64,000 nucleotides of DNA from Branchiostoma floridae (GCF_000003815.2 NC_049979.1:14380567-14444566), one strand, 5' to 3'; shown: positions 13,005 to 27,000, counted from the stretch's first letter. The notes: a model not told the origin generated them from the letters alone. Numbers and translations are program-made.

Positions 13005-14390
13005 GCAATTAGCCCTCTGGTAAGAATTTGCAATAAATTTAAGTTTTTGTCAAGACCACATTGACAAAATTCCATCACAACATCTCAAGATTTACACGTT
13101 TTAACCATGATAATTTCTTCGTCTGAATAGCCATTTGGCCCTCGTTTATGTTTAGTGACACAGGCATTTTGACGGTAAAGAATCGATGGAAGAATACCGG
13201 TAGAATACAGAAAACGTCATTTGTATCCTAACGTCTGCTCGGAGATTCGGTAGGAATGTACCACTGTGTGCTCAGTGGAGTACCAGGCCTCTCTACACGC
13301 CATGTATCCTCTCAACTCTTATTACTGAGCACGAGTCTTACGTCAACATTCTGTTGTGAGAATGCCAACTGTAATTCTTCTATTATTTTTGGACAACACG
13401 TCGCAGACTATTTATCATGGCATCAATATTAAAGTTTGTAAAAAAATCAAATTAACGTTTTATTGTATTCAGCAACAATGATTGCCATATTCACTTGACA
13501 TACGCGTACATAAATGCACACCCTTCTCCTGTTATTTGCACATCACACCATCAGCAAAACATTCTTCAGACTCGAAGTTTTTGTCGAGAGATAGTTCAAA
13601 CATGACTGCCAATGACGTCACAGTGAACTTGGCGACCAGTTCGGAAAGTCACACGATGTTGGTGAGAGCATGATTTTGAGAAGCAAACAGTGCTTAATCA
13701 TTGTAAAGTGCATGTTATTGCAAAATATTTTCCTTTACGACTTTCCAAAGCACGATTCTCTCACTGTACTAGGTTCTGTAGCGGTCGTATAATCACCGTG
13801 ACGTCATTGGCAGGCATAATTGGATTACCTTGCGATAAAATCCTGGAACAAAAGGGTGTAGATTTGGTGCAAACTTGTAGCGTGTTAATCATTGTTATTG
13901 AACATGATAAGAAAATGTTGTATATTGGTTTCCTACAAACTGTAAGATCAGCGACAGGATAAATAGTCAATGGTGTGATGTTCAATATTTATATACCCAC
14001 ACTCATAAACCATGACACGCAGTGAGCATGACAGTCCCATCTGACGAACTATCCGCGCGTGGCTTTGTATCGGTGAGATATTCGTGGCTTCAGAGTGGAG
14101 CAATCAGTGATACAAGTCTCCACCAGACTCCCTCAGGTGACTCCCATCTTAGACTTGGAGTTGGTCGAAAAAGTCGCATCTGTACTCTTTCTCTCTAGCA
14201 ATCACACGATGTGACGTCATTCATAATAAGTTTGGATTACTTTCGCTATATTTTCACCATTCCAAAAAGTCTGTAGGAACCCTTTAGAAACTATTTGGTG
14301 ATGTCATTGCGTTTCCTATCATACCATCTCTATATGCATGTTAGATGTATTTGCAAGTAGCCCTAGGGTAAGTATTTGCAATAAACCTAG
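13005..14390. repeat. Cluster of related diverged repeats, direct and inverted
   Basis: 13005-13041 and 14353-14390 are direct copies (GCAATTAGCCCTCTGGTAAG versus GCAAGTAGCCCTAGGGTAAG, then TTTGCAATAAA). 13799-13858 and 14211-14270 are direct copies around TGACGTCATT..CATAAT..GGATTAC. 13555-13625 is an inverted copy of the 13799-13858 unit, with CTGCCAATGACGTCAC on one strand facing its complement on the other. Several insertions or duplications of one family probably built this region. Confidence 0.6.
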
Positions 14391-14507
14391 TTCATTCTCC
14401 CTGTGGTCTGTAAAACGAGGCGTCTGCCCGATAACGTTTTTACGTGGTATGGAGCCACGAGTCGGCGGACTGCCCCGGCCCCAGTCAAGTCTACGTCCTC
14501 ATCTCAC

Positions 14508-14570
14508 GTTAGGTGCAGTGGTTAGTAGTCATGATTCTGGACCAATGGGTCGAGGGTTAAGATCCGACAA
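14508..14570 (+). mobile_element. Degenerate tRNA-derived SINE head
   Basis: GGTGCAGTGGTTAGTAGTC contains an A-box-like TGGTTAGTAGTC. About 30 bases later GGTTAAGATCC matches 9 of 11 positions of the polymerase III B-box consensus GGTTCRANNCC. No intact cloverleaf was found, so this is read as the 5' head of an old tRNA-derived SINE and not as a tRNA gene. Confidence 0.45.
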
Positions 14571-14896
14571 TCATCACTCGGGACCGCCATGCTATAGAAA
14601 AAGATTAAGGCTCTCAGGCCCAGCCAATGTGAGCCACGTTTCAATCTTGACATCTTAACGCCCAGAGGACCCCCAGTACACTAAAGCTGTAAACCATGGA
14701 TACGTTTTGTTAGACCATTGGGAGGATGGCTTTTTATGAGCTAAGATTGGATGGAGATACGCGTCCTTTATCACAAGTCCTGCCCCATCTCTGGTGGGCA
14801 CGGTATTACCGGAGCTGTCACGACACGTTTGTTCAGACCTGTTAGCAATAATTTACGAGTCCAACTAGATCCTTCAGATAGCCCACACACCGGTGG

Positions 14897-14990
14897 TCAC
14901 GTGACGATTATTCAAAGCCCACCGTGCCGACAGGTACCTACTTGTTGACCAATAGACGCCGGTCTCCTGACCACGTGCTCAAATATATTC
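14897..14990 (+). promoter_or_regulatory. Candidate promoter of the glycoprotein-hormone receptor gene
   Basis: Within 190 bases of the receptor start codon lie an E-box TCACGTGA (14897-14904), a CCAAT box (14949-14953), a second E-box CACGTG (14972-14977) and a TATA-like AAATATATT (14981-14989), in a sensible order. The transcription start would fall near 15010-15020. This is motif evidence only. Confidence 0.45.
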
Positions 14991-15079
14991 AGCAGATTTC
15001 CTCGATAAGTTGTACCAGTAGCGGCTGTGCATCTCCGAGTAAGAAGTGGCCGCTCAGGTGTGACTCCTGGCCATCTAAG

Positions 15080-18000
15080 ATGGTTCCGCCGGTCGCAAGT
15101 CTGCTGCTGCTGGTCCTGACGACTTCTTGCTCTCCCCCAGCCGCGGAGGCGTGCCCGCATGACTGCGACTGTGCCGCGGGTTCAGACCGGGGCACGGCGG
15201 TGGTATGCCGGGGTCCTGCCGTCACAGCAGTTCCCAGTAACATCCCCAACGGCACAGTCACACTGTAAGTTTATCAACTTTGCTAGCATAAAACATCTGT
15301 GCTGAATGTTTAGCTAACGGCGAAGTGAATATTGGATTAACAGTTGAGTAATAGGTGGAGTATCAGTAAGTGCGGAGGTGGAGGTTAGAAGTATTTTGTT
15401 GACTTTTCCTGCTTATATTTAAACCTTGTAAATACAACAGTAATCCTAAAAACGAACAGAGTGTTCCGTAAACGCAGACCAGCATGGTACTTTTGTCAGT
15501 AGTCATTCTACTGTGCAGCACACCTACCCTTAGCAAAAGAGGCGGTGGATATCAATTTAGATTTGAAAGAGGTAAAATTGTCACTTTAACAACGTCCTGA
15601 CGAATCAAGTGTATGGAGATGTGAAGTATGCTTTTGGGGGGACTCCAGACTACGGTGGTATTAAGGTAGGTAATGTCTAGTTAGCGGGAGCCCGAAGTCT
15701 TAAACCGCAAACTACTACAGAACAGCAAGCGGTTTGTCATGGAGAACCAACACCCCGATTACATACGATGTGTGGTGTGAATCCCAATCTGGTGGCGTTC
15801 GCGCCAACTTGCATTCATTTCTGATTCATGACAACCGGAGGTGAAATTCAACGTGGTAGCATTGTATGAGGTAGGAGTCAGAATGCGTGTCAATGAATAT
15901 AAGATCAGTGAGGAGACATGTCTGTACTGGAGTTTTCTGTACTCAGTGTCGGGTTTTCCGCCATCTGAGCAATTTTTCGTCAGACGTTTCATCCATTTTT
16001 CCGTGCTCGATGAACTTCGTATCGCTATGAAATAAGCTTGGAACTGTTGCAAATCATAACACATTGTCAACTCATGGGTGCCATTTACAAGCTATCCCTG
16101 TGTGCAACTACCCCGTATTAGTACACAATACGACTGTCTCCTCCTGATTTATGGTTATATTATTGATGTCATTTCCCGCATGAACTTGTGTTCCTTCGGA
16201 CTCAGCTAAACATTAGTCCGAAACCTTGCTTTCAAGTTTTAAGTTGGTGTTCTGTATGGTCCGTTATTTTACCAGTAAGTTGTGATGCATATATCGTGAT
16301 TTTTTGTCCGCTTTGTACCTGCGCTTTTGTCCGCTGTTCTGTTATCAAGACGGTGGTGGAATTTGGTTCGAGTTGTGTGCTCAACTCCTTAATTACAACT
16401 GGCCTGTAATCTTAAGGGGCATCTGCATTTCTCTAGCTCTTTAAAGTTGCCATGAAGTGGATTGCTTTCGACATGTCAGTTACGTATACAGGTTGATTTG
16501 CCATGACCCATGTGAAACCCCACAGCTTTCCATTACAAACACTCACAACTCACCATCATTGACTGACGCAGCGGGGATATGGCAAACCCGACCGTCGACA
16601 AGGATCTACGAGGAACTTTTCTAATACAGACTCTAAGAGAAACAATCAACGAGAAACGTTTCCATTACACAACCTTGTACGACACAGACACACATCAAAC
16701 ACTGTCCTCAATCTGCCGAACCTGTCGGACTATCGTGAGGGAGTCCGTAGTTAGGTGTTTATGATTGAGGTCGGAGCTGTTTACGAGGGGTATCGGTTGG
16801 GCACACCAAACATCGCGAGCAAACATGACCCTGCAAGAGGGTACAAAGTGATAACAAGGAGGTTAATGAGTCACGAGCCCTGTACAACATGCCCTAGTCT
16901 TGTAAGCATGAAACCTTTCACCGCGCTAGATGATTACAGCAGTGCTGTATGCTGTCAGTTGGCGTGCCGTTGTGAATATGTTATCGGTGGCTGGGTAACA
17001 CTAGTAGCAATAAAATACCCCCTATAAACTTGAATTACAACGTCGATCGACTAGAGAGTACTTCTTAAAGTTCAAACCAAAGTGAGAAAAATGAAGAATA
17101 TTCCCTTATGGTACTAGGCTAACAATAGACTTCGTCTAATTCTTAATCTGTGGTGCAGTGGGTTGTGTTCTCGTCCTATTCCATTGCCTTTCGTTATTAG
17201 ACGCTGTCAAGACGGGGTTGCAAAACGTGAGAACACAGATAAGTATAGAAGATAAGAGGCTAAAAAAACAGGACTAAGATTAAAGAATACTTGAGCACAA
17301 CAGAAAAATAGCAGGCAAGTAGGGTGACAAGGAATTTAAGAATGAAATGGGCTGTCAGTTAGGAATTCAAGTGTCTTAATACAATCACACTGTCATGAAA
17401 ACAGTGTATCAGCAATGGCATTTAATGCCTGTCGGCTGAAAAAATTAGGCAGCATCTAGTATGATAGACTGTTGGTAGGAGTACCTATGCTTCAGCAAGG
17501 AGGTTATAACCTTCTTGGTTTCAGATTCTCTCGCAGTAAACAGGTCTGGTCTAATCTCCAAGCAGATCCTACGGTGCCATAAGATAGTATCAAAGCTGGC
17601 CAAGGAGTGTAGCTGGCCAAGGGAGTCAAACGGGAAAGTTTGATACTATACATTACGCACCGTGGATCTGGTTCGAGATTAGTCTGGTCAGCGATCTGCA
17701 TGCCGAACAGATCAACCAATTTCGCCTGAACGCCTCAGAATCCGCCAGGCTTAGAGCAGACACGGTAAATCGATACGTAACATCGCAGCCAAAACAAGGT
17801 AAACGCCATTTCGTTCTTCTCTGCACACTGCATTGCAGAGATGGAAATGTAGGTTTTAGCTGTATCCGGGTTCGATATCTACTTAAAGTACATTAACATC
17901 ACAAAAACTGCCACATGCGTATGGAACAACAACGTGCACAACAAAAACTCTTCTTATCCTACACATTCCCCCAGTACTTCGGTAGATTTACATTTTTAAA

Positions 18001-21000
18001 TGATATACTGTATTTCTAAACGTGCTTGGTTTTCCGTTGCGTCGACTTCTAACGTCTACTAGACCAGGACGGTGCAATAAAAGTTTCTTTCCGTTATCAG
18101 GTCTCTAGGCATGGGCCCAAAACAGACTCAAGTACAAGCTCGGTCTTCTGAAAACTGCTTCACTTAGATCACCGTAATGCATTTGTTTGCGGGGTATGTT
18201 GTAAATCTATCTGGGGAGGTTGGATAAAACGATGTTTAACGATGCACGTATAATCAGCATATAGCCTGTAATGCGGTGTACTAACACATGATGTTTGGAG
18301 GTGGATATCAAAGGCTTAGCTATGCTACAACCAGCCGCCACCACGTGCCTGTGATGCTATTGTGTTGTGTTTATGACGAGTACCGATACAGGCAGGCCAG
18401 AAACATCCTAACGGAACAATATTGATAAGTGTTGTCCTCTCAATTTCGACACTTTCCCCCTCCTTCATGTGACGTCATCTGTGACGCTCATATGGTGACA
18501 GGTGGGTGGTTGTAAAGAAGTAATTAAGCCTTACTCTCTGAACATATTAGTCTAGATTGTGCTTACTTAAATACCATCATCAGAAAAGCAAATGTCTATT
18601 TTGTAAATTGTCCATTAGCTTGAGTAGCTAGGGGTACATCTGATGAGTAACTAATAACAGGCAGTAACATCACTTTTATAACTCTGAAAGGCAGGACACC
18701 AAGTAGCAAAGAAAGCCCCAACTGTTGTTTATATGATATAACACACATGTATTTTGTCTATTTTTATAACTCGATGTAATAAGCTTAAGTGCATATGCAA
18801 TGACCGTACCAATATGTGTATCGATGACACTAAAGGCCACTCCAACTGTGCTCCGTGAATGTCATTGGTTTTGATGCCGTCATCGTTTTCTGAAAAGGAG
18901 GAACAAAGGGAACAAAAATTAGGGCCACGCCCGCACTTCTCTAAGGTGTTTATTAGAAAGTTGCCTCAACCTTGAATGGCGCTATGTGCCGGGTCACGAA
19001 GTCCAAATGCAGAGGCCATGACTGTGTTCCGAGACGACATGCATGTTCTAAGTATTGCATGTAACGTTATGCCATAAGCTGTGTGACGAACGCTACAGAA
19101 ACACCGTGAAAACGCAGTCATTTTGCCATCTGGACTGGCGTTAAGATTAGAGAATATGGCTCGTATACACTGCTGCTATAAAGAGAGGGTTATTGGTTTG
19201 CATAACATATAGGACTAGCTTTTAAAACGACGTCCTGCTTTATGATCCCCCTATAGGCACACGGCGTCTCTAACAATACCATTATCCCGTCGTTTATTAT
19301 ACTGAAGGGCGTCATATATCGAGCTATTTGTCTAAATGTGCTTGAGTATACACGGAGCTTTTGTACCTAAACAGGTGCATTGGCCACACAGAAACCTGTC
19401 ATACATCATAACAAGTGGCTGTGTTTTTTGCTTTAAACAAACACACAGGCCAACTAAGGTCACCCAGAGGTCATATCTACTCATGAATCAACAGCGCTCA
19501 CAATGAGCCCGGCTGAGACCTCAGGGCTGAGACGCAGGTCTCCGACGGGCTCTTCTTGGCTAGTCCCTAAGCGAATAAAGTTACCTAGTCTTTATAACCC
19601 ACTGTCAGATTCCTCAGCAAAAGCAATGAGAGAAGGACAAAAGGACAAACCTACTTTAGAAGCTGAATTTAAAACTAACCTTTTGACTTTGTTTGTACAA
19701 TTGGATGGCAAAAAATCTGCAATGCCAATGCTAAGAGGAGAGTAGTTCTTTCGTCTGTAAACATGAAAATAACGAATGCAATTTAGCGGCTCGTCTATAA
19801 AGAGTGTGGGCATCTGTGCAATCAGCACGATAAAATCACATGATGATAAAGAGTTCACTCCTGAACGATATAAAGCTGACCACGCTCTGAGTCAGGAAGT
19901 TACAAGTATTACCTTTTGTCTAACATTCGTCTTTTACAAAGTTATGCCTTTCGACCATTTTAGGGGAAATGGCTGCTTTTAACGTCTTGTAATCTATTCT
20001 AACTTCTTCCTTACATTCCTAAAATTGCACACACTCAAATAAACCCCACTGAGGTAGGCCCAGACATAAAGAGACCAAGATTCTACCACAGCAATAGTTG
20101 GAGCATTTCCCATTTTCATCCATATTCACCTTGTATCCGTCTCTCTGGACCTATCTAGCAAACCCCCGGTCTCAGAGCTGTTTTGTTAGAAGAAACATAT
20201 TATGTCCTGACGATAGTTTGAAGAAAGCAGCAGTAATGGTTTATGATATGTCAGCTAGTCTTCATTTTCATGCATTCCCTTCGTAGCCGTTTCTCAGAAC
20301 AGATTTACGGAAATGTTCCGAGTCAGACGTGTTCCGCGTACTTACCAGGTGGATATTAATAGCGGTCGTATCGTGATCCCTGCAGTTTGTATAGCATTAA
20401 CTGTTGCTAGTATCATGCTTAACCTTCTGCATGGCGAGTCACTCGATATGCCAAGTTTCCCTCTCGCAGTGCATCCCCGGAGAGTTGGTGAGACGTGATG
20501 AGAATGATCGGCTCGGTACAAAGAGAATCCCACTCAGAAATGTCATCATTACCTCATCATCTTTTGCCATCTGCTCTACATCAAATAGAAACAGTAGCTC
20601 TAAAGCTACACATGGATGGCGTATGTTTTAATAGCTTTGAACGTAGGACGTCATTAGGAATGTAGCAAACAGCAATTGTTGGTCTCCATCGAAGTCCCTT
20701 ACAGCCTGAAAAATAGAAAAGTTCTACCTGCTTAACAAACATGGTCACGAAAGTCAAAATATGACTACCGTTCCCTTGCTTGTACGCATTCTGAAAAGGG
20801 GTTTCAACTGTGAATACTTGTCTTGTTCAGTATTGTGTTGAATTTGTCCTTGATACAAATGGGCATTAGAATGAAGCTGTCGTTCTGTCCCCTTGAAGAG
20901 ATATCGGCCTTGCAGGTCGCACATTTTGCTGCCGTGTCTTCCTGATGAGACGCAGCTTCCCAAATCTCCGAGCAGATATATAACTTGTCTCTCCGGCCAT

Positions 21001-24000
21001 TGTAATGGAAGTCAGTGCGTGATGTACTGATATTGAGTAAATCCCCATTTAGGGTAGACCACATATCCGGACCAGCCAACACGTAAGGGCTCAACGTCGC
21101 AGTTTAATGTACCAACTCTGACTGCCTCGTGAAGCACCGATTCGCCACCCCTGGACTTTCATGCTAGGACCTTTTTGTCCCAGCAGCAGAACGATAGAAC
21201 ATTTGTTTAAATGACTTCCCTTCGTAAAAGCCCACCGGAATATGACAGAGCTTAACTGCAAGAGTTCAGAGCCATGAAGGGATTAACCTTCACTTTAAAT
21301 CCCTTAGCTGTGCGACCCTGCGGTCGATAGCGTTCAGGGATGTGGATGATATTTGATTCATACTGAATGGATAAAGACCTCGCTTGCACATTTTTCCACA
21401 CAAATATGTTGAACAGTTAACAGATACAAAATAAAATCAACTATTTTTATTCAAATTAAATGTACTTGTGTCTTACCTTGCAATGAGCCTTCAGACATGA
21501 GTTTGCAAATAAAATCGTTCATTCATTCTAACATTCTAAAATTTCCAAATCGATATCTGATTCCATTATTGTTAGGGTTTAGACATCCATACCATTTGTG
21601 TGTGTGTGAGAGAGTACCAACCCGCAAGGCGTGCTGACGGCATATATCTCTGACATAGATGATTGGGATTTCGGTAAACAGCAGAGAAATTCAAGGAAAC
21701 GCAATGAAAGAAAGATTGGATGCAGATGTAGGGTGTTGTACACGATTATTCTTTATTACCTAGAACAAGAAGTTGTGCATGTATTCCGGGCCGTGCAGGG
21801 TATTACCTACTGAAGCGGTAAGGCACGGTGGCTGGTGATGATGAAATATGCACACCTTCCAGACCGCACGACGTCAGCGGTAATCATGACCGATGTTCCA
21901 GTAACAGGTAATCGCAATGTATGATTTAACACCAGAGAAGTAGAACAATTTTTCTGACTTCTGGGATCAAAGAGTCTTTACATTAATGGAGTTCTGCTCT
22001 CATGTGCTTTACATAACACAAGAAGTTAAGCTCCACCAGGCTTTGTTTCTGAACAAATTAAAGTTGGCCAAAAGCCCTGATGGCGTTTGTCCTCAGATGA
22101 GGCAAATTCATTAGTCCGCTGGAAACCGTTTACTTAGTCTTCTAAATTGCGTCCTTTTTGTGTGCTATTGAACGCATTACTCTTTCACGCCGCTCGGACG
22201 CCATGAGTTAGACATGAATCACGATTGGAAGGAACTTTATACTTTGCTTTAGGCCCATCTTGACGGCCGTGTTATTAGCCGAGCTCTTTTGTCATATGTT
22301 CTTTACCCCCCGATCAAAGGTAGCCACGGTCAACACACAAAACTGCCGGAAATGCGGAGGTCTATCATTGCTTCTCAAAATTATCGATCAGACCATCGTG
22401 AAAGCTCATACATAACGCGGAAAAAATACCTCCTTTGCAGCACAACAGAGTACTTTTAACTTTTGGTGGAAAGTAAGTAGTGAAAGTTTAGCGATAAAAG
22501 GTGCCATATGGCCGCTAGCGGTGCAAAGATGCTTTACTGTCTTTGTGCCCAAAAAATCTGCGGCGCAAAATCACTGCCAGTGATTCAAATGTAGTCCATT
22601 TTGCGGTCTCCGTTTGTTTGCGAGTACACAGTGGTGAGAAGGAGCAGATGGTTGGTAACAGATGTGAATAATTTAACATCTAGTCTGTTTGCACGTGTGC
22701 TGTTTGGTTTCTCATCTACACTCATGGCGGTTATATGGGTGTGTGGCATGTTTTATTGTACTGATTAGACAGACCAAGTACATCGATCATTGTGCCGCTA
22801 TTATGTAGTTTGCTTTCTCTGACACAAAAGAAATGTCCTGCTTTATCACCCATATTTAGTGCCTTCTTCGGGATGACTAGCCCACTACTATGTACACGTG
22901 TCCTCACCACAACATTGGTTTTACTCACCAAACAAATCAGTTTCATTTCCTCACCAAAAACATTGGTTTCTGTCACCACAACATTGGTTTCGTGCCTAGT
23001 TCACTCAGCTGAAAATCTGATCGGTGATTACATGTTGGTGTTGTAATCAAATTTTACCTAGAACATGTATATGGGTGAACTTTGCATTTTGGTTACATCA
23101 CTTAACCGGCAAACAGCCATTTGGCATAGCACACCGGCTCTTCACTGGCACCTTGACAAATACAATGGACTTATTGCGAGTTCCATACCACTAGTTAAAC
23201 CTTTCGTCACAGTAGCATACCGTAACGACATGTACCTGCTTCTCGCACCAGGGAGTTCCACCAGACGGCCATCCCCAGCTTGACGGCCGGCGGGATGCCA
23301 ACGGCGGCGCTGAGCAACCTCACCTTGATGTGAGTATTTTCTTGTAACGATTCACACAAACTCGGTGTGCGCTTCTCTGGTTAACAGTACATTAATCGTC
23401 CCCTCCCGCTGCAAGTCTCCAAAGTGCTTGCCAGCCACGAGACTTTGAAACTTTCAGGGTTCTCAAAAATAAGTAGAACTTTGATATCCCCGATGTCTTT
23501 TGCAGCAGCAGCCACTAAGGCTGGCTGATACTTTCTAAAGGTCGCTGGTATGATCTTGTATCCTCTATCTTCTGTTTTCTTTAACATGTAGGTGAAAGAA
23601 ATCTTGTATAATTTGACGGATATGACACATTGTATGATGGAAATTCTGATGGAGAAGAGGTTCCGTCGTCAGCACTTTATGCAGATCTTATCTCTTAAGT
23701 ACAGCGATGCCGAATTCAGGGGTGCCTAAGAAACATACAATTACCGAATACATACTAATTTCACTGAAATCATACGAGCTTTTGCGTCTGATCAATCAAT
23801 TTGTATGTTTCTTGTGGTAGATCGTATGAATGGTATGAATTCTGTGAATTCCGAAAAATACGTATGAATACTTCGGCAGCCCTGGTCTACCAGCCAGACT
23901 GTCGTTTAAAAATGACATACTGTAGTTATCAGCTAAACTGCGCGCCGATGGAGATTTACTTGAATCTTCTACAACAAGGTAATTTTTACTTCCATATCAC

Positions 24001-27000
24001 TCGATACTTCCTCCCCTGCAGAAAGTTCCAAGAAGACACTTCATTAGCCCAGATCGAGCCGGGAGCCTTCGACGGCCTCACCAATCTGCAGTACATGTGA
24101 GTAACGGACTGGAACTAACTCTATCCATTACTGTGTAATAAGTGTAACATATCATGTGCACGTTACAGACGCCCCCTCCCCTTCCTGTACACAGACACCC
24201 ACACAGTTATCGACTTCTGGTGTTGTAACAGACTTTCGCACGTAAAAGCTGTCAGACTTAATCTGCGCGAGAGAAGAACTGACACGCACAAAGTTTGATG
24301 AAGCACTGCCCCCTAGGCCTGGGTATGTCCAACACAATGCTAGTCTGGGATTATGAGGGGGAGGTCGTGATGTTTTCTTGGTGTTTTTCTAGACGGAGGG
24401 GTTGTGTGTTGGAAAACTTGTCAATCCAGAAAACGTTACAAGCCTTTGAATTCCGTAATCCGCATCTGCTGCAGGATTACCGAGACCTCCAGATGTTTGT
24501 GGAAACAGCACGCCTGACTTGACTAGACCTACTGGAGCAGGGCTGTCTGCTCTTTAAATAGAATGTGTCGATTAATTGAAAACGAAAAACCCTTGCATCT
24601 TCATCAAAGTAATACGCCCACAAGCATGCGCAGCCAAAGCAAGAACATATTTATTGCAGTTGAGGTATTCCTGTTCTGTAGGGTTGATGTATATCACTGC
24701 ATATTCCTATCATCTACAGTGAGTTCCGGAGAGTCAGCAGTCTTCATAACCTGAGGAACTTTACAGGAACCATTCCTTCACTGAAGAAGCTGTGAGTTTG
24801 CTTTGTCAAACTTCCAACAGGCGACTGTGTATACTTTTGATTCCACTATAGTTAATAACGCCCCCCCCACCCAAGAAAAGAGTGCTCCAATGAAAATGCA
24901 AAATACATACATGCATATTGCATCATCGCCTGATCTCGTCAGAATGAAACAGATATTTACTTGTTTTTATAAATCTGTCTTATCCATGAAAGAGAGATAT
25001 CAGGGTTGTGCACGAAGCTGTGAGATTTCTTGATGATACGATGACGTGTGTTTCATTATGCTTTTTATTATGCTTTTCACGACGATAAAGCTGCCATGCT
25101 TATTTTCCGGCAGGTCTCTCGTCAACTGCGGACTGACATCCATTCCAGACTTCAGTCGTTTGATGTCTGCCGAGCTAACCGTGGAAATGTGAGTACAAGC
25201 GGGCGAGGAAAATGAAATTGGCTTTCTTAGTGTTTTTTGGACGCATTTACTGCCGGGGAGCCGGGTAATGATTCCCTAACAGCACATTTAGCCGAGGAGA
25301 GGTGTTGGGTGTAAACGAGCCTTTCCAGTGTAGGATATCGTCATTTAGTATAGACGCAGTCGCTAAACACGGAACCTCCAAATAGCGCACTCTGAAAGGA
25401 GCTGACGTTTCACAAAGGTGATGAATATAAACGTTTTTTAAAACTCAAAGTTAGCAGGAACATGTGTACAGCCTTACATTAAGTATTCTTTTTGTACAGT
25501 AGTTTGCACCAAGAGACTGAGACTCAGTACTGTCGTGTTAATGCTATGGCAGCATCATAACAGTTAAAGGATGTTCAACAAAAGTGGAGTTGATTGAGAA
25601 GCCTCCAGCCAGTTTTATTGTACCATGCCGACACGATTCTCTATAATCATTTTTTCTCAAAAAGGCTTTTGCTTCATTTCCTCGGATTTTGTCCAAAATC
25701 CACATTTACGTGTTGCTGTGTCTGTCTCAGCGCCTCATTGCTAATGAGACCTGCCTCTGTATCTTCCACAGCGATCTGGAGTTTAATCAGATCACATCGG
25801 TCCCGACCAGAGCCTTCAGCAGCTTACCCGAGAACGTCCACACCGTGTAAGTTACACTGTTCAAGCTACAGCCATGTAGCTGTTGAAATGAATAATGTTC
25901 AAAAGCGTTGAAGGGAATGGCGAAAATGTAGAACGTCGGGAAATAAGCTGATCCAGCTCCAAAGTCGATCCAGCTCCAAAGTCAATAGTATTACTATAAT
26001 TTATATGACCCTGTCAGAAGCTATGCTCAGACTTGGACATCAACCATTGTTGGTCTGGACATAAACACCGTCCATGGAGTTTTCAGTCGTGGTAGACATA
26101 CATCGCTGTACAGAAGGGTAACGATCAGCACATAAAATTAACGACGTCTAACCGTTCACTGCCGACATTCCGGATGAGCAGTAAAGAGAGAGTCAGTCGC
26201 TGCCAATACAAATCACACGGCTACAATGTAACTTGCTTTGGTTCGATGTGCTTTGCTTGTCATCAATATATGGATGTGGATACACTTCCTCAAGATAGCT
26301 AAATTATCATGTCAAGAACTGAAAAACATGCCAAATAGCTGCTACTCAAGCAACTGAACTGGAAAGGAGTTTGGAAACAAGTCAAAATTTTTCGAAATAA
26401 TATCCGGTGGCTGGAGTAACTGCTATTTGCACATTTTAACCTGGATGTCTAACCTTCATCGAAGTACTGAAAACATGGTTCACGAGACCCATCTTGCTAT
26501 GATATCAAGACGCACGAAATTAACTTCAACTTATCCTGGCTAACTTTAATGTTAAGTATTGTTTTCTGTACTAAGGAATTGTTGTTGGTCTTCTTGGAAT
26601 CGTATAGTCATAAAGAAGTATACCTAGTACTAAAACCACCTGTCATGTTCCTTTCCAGAGAGCTAGAGTTTAACCAGATCCGAAGTGTGGCATCCCGAGC
26701 GTTCTCCGGCAGTAACATCTACAACCTGTACGTGTCGCAAGTTAAAGTCTCTGTCATGTACACTACTTCTTAAATTGCATCTTCTAAACTTTTCCGGGAG
26801 AGAAAATCGCAATCTTATTTTGTTGCCCCTTTGCTGGCGCGCGTGGGAGGATTACGCTCCAGTAAAACAGGTTAAGGTTTTCACTCCCAGGTTCTGCTTG
26901 GAAATTACGTAGCCCGCCATGGAAGCAAACTCTGATTACAACTGTGCCAGATGTTGCAGGAACGGGATTTGGGGGTCCCACTGTAAACATTTTCCATTAA

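Larger units (their letters stand above)
15265..23251 (+). other. Intron 1 of the receptor gene (8.0 kb)
   Basis: The donor CT|GTAAGT and acceptor CACCAG|G are both in phase 2. The intron holds the foldback element at 17541-17690 and the short tandem array at 22903-22991. The longest open frames (80-96 codons, for example near 19503 and 20804) show no recognisable domain. Confidence 0.7.

Noticed and set aside
14338..14658. 106-codon open frame upstream of the receptor
   Set aside because: It overlaps the repeat cluster and the SINE-like head, has no recognisable domain and leads to no splice site that joins the receptor frame.
17150..17185. Second tRNA-like head (GGTGCAGTGGGTTGTG)
   Set aside because: It has an A-box-like start only. 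No B box follows at the expected distance.
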